NCBI GenBank assembly: GCA_020832225.1
Contig: JAFIFA010000017.1
Span: 1 to 38,811 of the forward strand
Length of the DNA: 38,811 nucleotides
Reading direction: 5' to 3'
DNA from: Balneolaceae bacterium
GTDB lineage: Bacteria; Bacteroidota; Rhodothermia; Balneolales; Balneolaceae
In this document: one piece after another, positions 34,063 to 38,811 of the stretch
Numbering within the stretch: the stretch's first letter is position 1
How the letters are laid out: each line of letters starts with the position of its first letter
Made by a program: the position numbers and the translations under genes
The notes under the pieces: generated by a model
Seen by the model: only the letters and a program-made list of their open reading frames with translations
What the model was told of the DNA's origin: nothing
The model's database searches: none

Positions 34063-35988
34063 TCAAAAACTAAACCGTACTCCTCCATTCAGCGCAATTC
34101 CGGTGGTGTTGAATCCATATACCTCAGTAAAATCGCTGTTGAAGAGATTCTTCACATCAGCAAAGAGTGAAAGATTGTAGGCTGGTATGGAGTAGGAGGC
34201 GTAGAGGTTCACGAGCGTGTAGCGATCGAGTGCGACCTCCTCTTGTGCAAAGTTGTTTGCGGGATCAAAGAAGAGATCGGTTCGTTCACCGTTGAACTCT
34301 CCGTCAACGGCAGCATAGAGCCGGTCCGTAATCTGAACCCCGGCACGCATCCCAAAACTGTGGGTTGGTCGGCGAATCAGGTTGTTGAACGAGGTCTCTT
34401 CACCGGCATCATCCAGAGTGGTGATCTCCCCTTCCAGGTAGTTGTACCAACCGCCCAGGGAAAGTCTGTTCGAGACGATCCAGTCTGCAGAGAGTTCAAC
34501 ACCGTAATCTTCTTGCCTGTCCCGGTTGATGTAGCCCGGATCGAACGTAAAAACGATCAGGTCGTCAATATCACGGGTGAAAAAGTTGGCTGAGAGCTTC
34601 AGAGAGTTGGCGAGCAGATAGAGCTCTGTACCAAAATTCATGTAGAGGCTGCGCTGCGGGTCCAGATCCGGATTGGGGCCAAACGGACCAAAAAGCTCAT
34701 CCAGGGTTGGCGCTTTAAAGCCGGTGGTAATCGATCCGAAAAATCTCAGATTTTCATTCACGTCAAATGACGGAGCAAAGCTATATGTGGCGTTGGTGCC
34801 ATACTCGGAGTGGCTGTTCAGCCGATATCCGATCTCCGCACTGAATCCATTCAGATTTCGGAGGTAAAGTGTTGCGTAGGGGCTCAGAATCTGGGCATCT
34901 CGGCTTCCTGCATCATCAATTCCGCCAGGAATGGAGAAATCCTGAGCATTCACACCACCAAGAACCAGCAGGTTCGGTGTGATTTCGTAGTTTGCAAAGA
35001 GATCGGCGTTGTGAAAATCTGCCTCAAACTCATTTTCAGAGAACTCCGTCAGGAATGAACGGTTTGTTCGCGTAAAGTTATACCCTCCGTTAACGCGAAG
35101 CGGGCCATCACTGTAGACAGCCTGCACGCCCGGGTTGAACATCCGCAGTTCATATCGATTATCTGCATCCATAAATGCACCATCGTCATACTCCCCTTCA
35201 TTGTTTGAGTAGTTAAGAAAAGGAGAGATCGTCAGGTTTGAAGTCAAATCCCAATCAAACCTTCCGTAAAAACTGTCCAACTCATAGCCATCTGCTTCAA
35301 AATCTCCGGTTCCATTGGGATCTTCTGCTGCGCTAAATCCGTCACTGCTCTCGCGATTGTAGTGGAGCGAGTACCGAAGTGATGGTAGTGCAGAACCCTG
35401 AACGCCAACAGATCCATTGAAGGTATTGTATGCCCCGTATGATAGACGCGCGGATCCGCTGATCGGTTCCGGTCCGCCTTCCCTGGTGATCAGGTTCACA
35501 ACGCCTGCAATCGCATCGGTGCCGTAAAGTGTAGACTGACTGCCCTTAATTACCTCAATCTGCTCAATATTGTTGGTTGGAAGCAGTCGCAAATCGAACA
35601 GGCCGCCTACACCGGAGGGATCAGAAATCGGCAATCCATCTAAAAGTATGAGGGTGTTGGCTGCAGCAGCTCCCTGAAGGTAAAGAATTCGTCCGTTGGA
35701 CGGGGCACCATAGGAATCATTGACACGAATCCCGCTTTGGTTATTGAGTATTTGCGAAAGATCCCTGCTCCCGCTGCGCTCAATCTCCTGCCGATCGATG
35801 ATGATAACCGGCTTGGTAGTTTCCCGTTGAGATAGTGGGATTTTGGATGCTGTAATCACAATCCGGTCCAGCTGCAGTGAGTCGGTCACTTCCGGTTCCG
35901 GCGTTGGTTGTGATGGCTGAGAGTAGATCGCGGGACTGAACAATATCAGCCCGGCAAGTGTAAGCATAGTTAGTAGTTGTTTGCTCAT
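34063..35988 (-). CDS. btuB: TonB-dependent outer-membrane receptor, BtuB-like (cobalamin)
   Basis: 641 residues. A signal peptide (cleavage near IYSQ) is followed by a TonB-box region DRIVITASKI (about 41-50). The plug domain shows PVIIIDRQEIERSGSRDLSQIL, the IRVNDSYGAPSNGRILYLQG strand, LILLDGLPISDPSGVGG and QIEVIKGSQSTLYGTDAIAGVVNLIT. The 22-strand barrel ends in the canonical GGVRFSF with a C-terminal Phe, as needed for outer-membrane insertion. Its size and plug wording are those of BtuB-like receptors, and the cobalamin riboswitch in the leader makes vitamin B12 or a corrinoid the expected ligand. No BtuCDF transporter or cobalamin synthesis gene lies in this window. Expression should fall when B12 is abundant. 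Confidence 0.9.
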   Translation of the reverse strand: MSKQLLTMLTLAGLILFSPAIYSQPSQPTPEPEVTDSLQLDRIVITASKIPLSQRETTKPVIIIDRQEIERSGSRDLSQILNNQSGIRVNDSYGAPSNGRILYLQGAAAANTLILLDGLPISDPSGVGGLFDLRLLPTNNIEQIEVIKGSQSTLYGTDAIAGVVNLITREGGPEPISGSARLSYGAYNTFNGSVGVQGSALPSLRYSLHYNRESSDGFSAAEDPNGTGDFEADGYELDSFYGRFDWDLTSNLTISPFLNYSNNEGEYDDGAFMDADNRYELRMFNPGVQAVYSDGPLRVNGGYNFTRTNRSFLTEFSENEFEADFHNADLFANYEITPNLLVLGGVNAQDFSIPGGIDDAGSRDAQILSPYATLYLRNLNGFSAEIGYRLNSHSEYGTNATYSFAPSFDVNENLRFFGSITTGFKAPTLDELFGPFGPNPDLDPQRSLYMNFGTELYLLANSLKLSANFFTRDIDDLIVFTFDPGYINRDRQEDYGVELSADWIVSNRLSLGGWYNYLEGEITTLDDAGEETSFNNLIRRPTHSFGMRAGVQITDRLYAAVDGEFNGERTDLFFDPANNFAQEEVALDRYTLVNLYASYSIPAYNLSLFADVKNLFNSDFTEVYGFNTTGIALNGGVRFSF

Positions 35989-36035
35989 GGTTTGATTTAA
36001 TTATAGTTGAACCAATGAGCTTCCGATTGTGAAAA

Positions 36036-36081
36036 AGATGGGCACATAGCCGCTCCGGATTGCAGAGCGGACCTACATTCC
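36036..36081 (-). terminator. Probable riboswitch-controlled transcription terminator
   Basis: On the minus strand a long stem (GGGAATGTAG then GTCCGCTC, loop TGCAATCCG, GAGCGGC then TATGTGCCC, with two G-U pairs and a few mismatches) is followed by ATCTTTTTC. It lies between the riboswitch and the receptor start. Its position suggests B12 binding favours this terminator; that is inference. Confidence 0.6.
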
Positions 36082-36114
36082 CGGCTCTTCCTCCGAAAGC
36101 CTGAATATGACGCA

Positions 36115-36305
36115 TCGGGCAGGTCTTCTGACTTACTCCCATCCGCGCCTTCCCGCCTCTCTCAGAGGCAGTGGCTTCGATACGAATGGCTTTGTTGAGC
36201 TTACAGCTACGGGGATAGTTCCGGACTTCCTGATTTCGGTCACCGGATTCCCTTTTAATTCCGTGAGAGCCTGAGATGGCATCTCAACGGAAACCTGACG
36301 CACGA
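36115..36305 (-). promoter_or_regulatory. Cobalamin riboswitch
   Basis: Read on the minus strand, the class hallmarks are in order: a 5' GGTTTCCGTTGAGATG region, AAAAGGGAATCCGGTG, TCCGGAACTATCCCCGTAGCTG, the B12 box GCCACTG (complement of 36169-36175), GGGAAGGCG, and the 3' element AAGTCAGAAGACCTGCC (complement of 36118-36134). The spacing fits a standard cobalamin aptamer of about 190 nucleotides. It lies upstream of the BtuB-like gene on the same strand, with about 130 nucleotides of leader between them. Confidence 0.95.
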
Positions 36306-36405
36306 CAATGGTAAGAGGAAATCGGACTTGAAGCAAACCATAACATTAAAATAACTTTTAAACCCCTACATTCTCTTCTTAGTTGAAACATAATCGATTA
36401 CAGAT

Positions 36406-37029
36406 ATGATATCAGATTACCTTACCGGTATCGAGAGCGAACTCAAAGAGACCAAACCGGAGCGGCACAATGCAGTGATCCAATCCATCGCCAAATGGAT
36501 TGCCGATGAACTTAAGAAGGGAGCAACCCCAAACCTGAACTTTATCTGCACCCACAACTCAAGGCGCAGCCAGTTTGCCCAGACCTGGAGCGTAATGGTA
36601 CAGGCGTGGCTGGGACTCAATTTCACCCGCTCTTATTCCGGGGGAACGGAAGTAACTGCCTGCAATGAAAGAACCGTGGCCGCACTTATACGAGCCGGCC
36701 TTAAAGCCTCGTCAAAAGGTGATGGTAATCCGGTCTACACGCTCACTGATCCGGAAAGTGAAAAGTCGGTTCGTTTGTGGTCCAAGCTGTTTGATGATGC
36801 AACCAATTCCGTTGATCGCTTTGCAGCCATCATGACGTGTGATCATGCTGACGACAACTGCCCCTTTATTCCAGCTGCAGAACTGCGGATCCCCTTCACC
36901 TACACCGATCCCAAATTTGCAGATGACACCGAGCAGGAAGAGAGTGCTTACGACGAAACCTGCAAGATGATCGCAACCGACATGATCCGCATCTACAGGG
37001 CTGTGCAGAAAATCCGTAACGGAAAGTGA
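36406..37029 (+). CDS. Low-molecular-weight protein tyrosine phosphatase / arsenate-reductase-like protein
   Basis: 207 residues, cytoplasmic. The phosphate-binding loop is FICTHNSRRSQFAQ with nucleophile Cys48 and Arg54 (CX5R), and the general acid is likely Asp168 in the FTYTDPKF loop. The P-loop with His-Asn-Ser and the length of about 200 residues resemble a Bacteroidota-group branch sometimes found with arsenic genes. No ars genes are visible here, so arsenate reductase activity is not supported by context. Three more cysteines (86, 145, 152) lie in the C-terminal half. The gene starts about 100 bases beyond the 5' end of the divergent cobalamin riboswitch, and HisI and DUF2237 genes follow on the same strand after a 78-base gap. 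Confidence 0.8.
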   Translation: MISDYLTGIESELKETKPERHNAVIQSIAKWIADELKKGATPNLNFICTHNSRRSQFAQTWSVMVQAWLGLNFTRSYSGGTEVTACNERTVAALIRAGLKASSKGDGNPVYTLTDPESEKSVRLWSKLFDDATNSVDRFAAIMTCDHADDNCPFIPAAELRIPFTYTDPKFADDTEQEESAYDETCKMIATDMIRIYRAVQKIRNGK

Positions 37030-37107
37030 AATTAACTGCCGCCTCACTTTTCTCTGCCTGATCCCGTACCTTGTTGATTGAACAGAACGATCAAATAAGC
37101 GTGATTC

Positions 37108-37512
37108 ATGTCAGAACAGAATAGGGATATTGAAGAGGGGCTAACACTCAGCCTGAGGTTCAAAAAGAGAGGTGGTCTTCTGCCTGTAGCCGTTCAGGAG
37201 AGCTCCACCGGAAAAATTCTGATGATCGCATCGGTGAACCCTGATGCGCTGGAGCAGACCATCAAAAACGGCAGAGCTACATTCTGGAGTACGAGCCGAA
37301 ATGAGCTTTGGGAGAAAGGATTAACGTCCGGAAACCGGCTTCTGCTCGATGAGGTTCTGGTTGATTGCGATCAGGATGCTCTGGTTTACAGGGTGACGCT
37401 GGAGGGTGACGGTGTCTGCCACACAAAAAATCAGAACGGCAAACACCGCAAAGCTTGTTTCTACAGAAAAGTCGATCTCAAAACAAAAAAACTGGAGTTC
37501 ATTGATGAGTGA
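37108..37512 (+). CDS. hisI: HisI-like phosphoribosyl-AMP cyclohydrolase variant
   Basis: The known family enzyme opens the adenine ring of phosphoribosyl-AMP in step three of histidine synthesis. The 134-residue protein keeps the main motifs: LLPVAVQE, the WSTSRNELWEKG block (about 60-71), SGN, and the metal site VDCDQDAL (Asp86, Cys87, Asp88, Asp90). The zinc-binding C-terminus is CHT...CFYR with Cys104 and Cys117. In standard HisI the last two cysteines are about 7 apart; here they are 13 apart because of an insertion (KNQNGKHRKA region) rich in basic residues. No other his gene lies nearby, and the stop overlaps the DUF2237 start by 8 bases. It may be the organism's histidine enzyme or a paralogue with another substrate. 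Confidence 0.78.
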   Translation: MSEQNRDIEEGLTLSLRFKKRGGLLPVAVQESSTGKILMIASVNPDALEQTIKNGRATFWSTSRNELWEKGLTSGNRLLLDEVLVDCDQDALVYRVTLEGDGVCHTKNQNGKHRKACFYRKVDLKTKKLEFIDE

Positions 37513-37897
37513 AAAGTCTCTCAACCTGTTTGGCGAACCGATTGCAGTATGCAGTAAAAATCCACTAACCGGATTCTACCGCAACGGCTGTTGCGATTCT
37601 GGCAAAGACGATTCGGGACGGCATATGGTCTGTGCGGTGATGACCGACGAATTTCTGAAATTTTCAAAGGCGATGGGCAACGATCTCTCCACTCCTATTC
37701 CACAATACCGGTTTCCGGGCTTGAAGGCAGGCGACAGATGGTGTCTTTGTGTCTTGAGATGGAAGGAGGCGTATGACGCCGGTAAGGCCCCCAAAGTAGT
37801 ATTGGAGGCCACAAATGAAAAGGCGCTTCACTACGTCTCGATGGAAGAGCTTCTGCCCTATGCACACAAGAAAGAGGAGACGGATCAGGCCGGTTGA
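37505..37897 (+). CDS. DUF2237 family protein
   Basis: 130 residues from the ATG at 37505, overlapping the HisI-like gene by 8 bases. The family pattern is clear: NLFGEPIAVCSKNPLTGFYRNGCCDSGKDDSGRHMVCAVMTDEFLKFSKAMGNDLSTPIPQYRFPGLKAGDRWCLCVLRWKEAYDAG, continuing to the conserved APKVVLEATNEKAL. Four or more conserved cysteines (GCC, CLC) suggest a metal site, but none has been proved that I know of. The function is unknown. Translational coupling to the HisI-like gene suggests a linked role. It ends 11 bases before the convergent, broken oxidoreductase gene. Confidence 0.85.
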   Translation: MSEKSLNLFGEPIAVCSKNPLTGFYRNGCCDSGKDDSGRHMVCAVMTDEFLKFSKAMGNDLSTPIPQYRFPGLKAGDRWCLCVLRWKEAYDAGKAPKVVLEATNEKALHYVSMEELLPYAHKKEETDQAG

Positions 37898-37908
37898 TTT
37901 GCCCCACA

Positions 37909-38811
37909 CTAAAGCTCTACCGCTTTCCCCGTCTTGACCGATTCATCGCTGGCGAGTACAATTTTGAGGGTGTGTACCACTTCCCTGAGGTGGCCTGAAA
38001 GGTCCAGATCCTCTTTGATCGCTTTCAGGAAGTAGCTCTGTTCCAAGTAGCAGAGATCATCATGGCCCGGCTCATCCGGTGTGTCGATATACTCATCATC
38101 ATGCTTCAGCTTTCCGTTTTTATCCATTTCAGAATGGTGGAGATGAAGCTGATTCACCGTTGTATGCTGTCCGATATCGGCTGAAACACCGCGCGGCTGA
38201 TCAAACGTATTCTTCCGAATGCTCACGCTTCCCTTCGGCCCCATCACATCCTTTACAAAATAGGCCTGCTCGCTAATCATTGGTCCCCATCCTGATTCGT
38301 ACCAGCCCACCGATCCGTCATCAAAACGAACCTGAAGCTGTCCATAGTTGTACATCTCCTTATCGATCTCATCGCTCAGCCGTGCACCGATTGCATGAAC
38401 GTGAGTCGGTTTCGCTTTCGTCATCTGGCACATCACATCCACGTAGTGCACACCGCAATCCACAATGGGCGACATCGCCTCCATGATGCTTTTATGAACG
38501 CCCCACTCCTCTCCGGTACTCTGCTGGTTCAGGTTCATTCGCATCACGAGTGGCTTGCCCAGCCCCTGAGCTTTTTCGATAAACTGCTTCCACCCCGGAT
38601 GGTGACGCAAAATATACCCAACAACGACCTACTTGCCGGCTTTCTCGGCGGCCTTTACTACTTTCTCCGCATCCTCCACCGTCTCGGCGATCGGCTTCTC
38701 CACAAAGACATGAGCGCCCGCTTCCAGTGCTTTAATTGAGTATTCCGCATGCGTGCCCGGATAAGTGCTCACGCATACAGCATCCGGTTGTGTCTTTTTC
38801 AGAGCTTCCTC
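37909..38811 (-). pseudogene. Gfo/Idh/MocA oxidoreductase interrupted by an in-frame TAG
   Basis: The gene runs off the right edge. Reading the minus strand from 38811 gives clear family sequence: EEALKKTQPDAVCVSTYPGTHAEYSIKALEAGAHVFVEKPIAETVEDAEKV, with the EKP lysine motif, then KAAEKAGK, an in-frame TAG (complement of 38629-38631), and without frame change VVVGYILRHHPGWKQF to the natural stop at 37909. The TAG sits where relatives usually have Lys or a similar residue (AAG to TAG is one base). The C-terminal domain carries the usual HYVDVMCQMTKAKPTHVHA block and ends VKTGKAVEL. A downstream restart is unlikely to give an active protein because the Rossmann domain would be lost. Confidence 0.85.

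Noticed and set aside
36133-36336. Open frame of 67 codons on the minus strand
   Set aside because: It lies inside the cobalamin riboswitch; the conservation is that of the RNA aptamer and the peptide matches nothing.
36406-37029. Arsenate reductase as a definite function
   Set aside because: The P-loop fits phosphatase and arsenate-reductase-like branches alike, and no arsenic resistance genes are present in the window.
38629-38631. TAG recoded as pyrrolysine or another amino acid
   Set aside because: There is no supporting machinery or structural signal in the window, and other genes here (for example those ending at 20713, 22596 and 25688) use TAG as a normal stop.

Overview
The window looks like chromosomal DNA of a Gram-negative member of the Balneolota/Bacteroidota group, most likely Balneolaceae. 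That assignment rests on gene content and not on any marker search. The content includes secreted serine peptidases and amidohydrolases with beta-propellers, lipoproteins with clear lipoboxes, a six-bladed-propeller lipoprotein, a GH3/beta-lactamase fusion, a TonB receptor, and few recognisable Shine-Dalgarno sites. I see no tRNA, rRNA, CRISPR array or intact insertion sequence. Both ends of the window cut genes.

Layout. At 1-1.8 kb a truncated secreted glycosidase-like gene (minus strand) is divergent from a LacI-type regulator across an A+T-rich region with several inverted repeats. At 1.9-3.9 kb lie threonine aldolase and 3-hydroxyacyl-CoA dehydrogenase (both minus). At 4.0-12.7 kb is a group rich in cell-envelope functions: a penicillin-acylase-family amidohydrolase; a GH3 N-acetylglucosaminidase fused to a beta-lactamase-like domain, directly followed by a two-domain cytidine deaminase and a degenerate amino-acid-kinase-like gene; a polysaccharide deacetylase; and an MltB-type lytic transglycosylase. 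At 12.7-22.1 kb come a phospholipase D/cardiolipin-synthase-like protein, a 1133-residue propeller plus amidohydrolase protein, DoxX, a secreted internally duplicated protein of unknown function, a Gfo/Idh/MocA oxidoreductase and an overlapping pair of unknown membrane proteins.

22.1-25.7 kb is the accessory-looking part. It holds the remnant of a DUF4143-type AAA ATPase, a SWIM-like protein whose third zinc ligand is changed to Tyr, a UPF0158 protein, an A+T-rich DUF6883/DUF4926 gene pair and several intergenic repeats. At 25.7-34 kb are an S9 peptidase, a propeller lipoprotein, an amidohydrolase lipoprotein, an AI-2E family transporter and an APC permease. At 34-36.3 kb a BtuB-like TonB receptor sits behind a well-preserved cobalamin riboswitch with a probable terminator. 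At 36.4-38.8 kb are a low-molecular-weight phosphatase-like protein, a HisI-like protein overlapping a DUF2237 gene, and a Gfo/Idh/MocA gene interrupted by an in-frame TAG and cut by the window edge.

The most unusual signal is a set of degenerate 7-bp-period repeats (core TGAGNNN or its complement). Five arrays each sit on, or within 8 bases of, the stop codon of a different unrelated gene, and a sixth forms an inverted partner. Other points worth following are the DUF6883/DUF4926 pair, the cytidine deaminase with its domain order reversed relative to E. coli, the two membrane proteins with a possible pilin-like domain, and the HisI variant with an insertion between its zinc cysteines.
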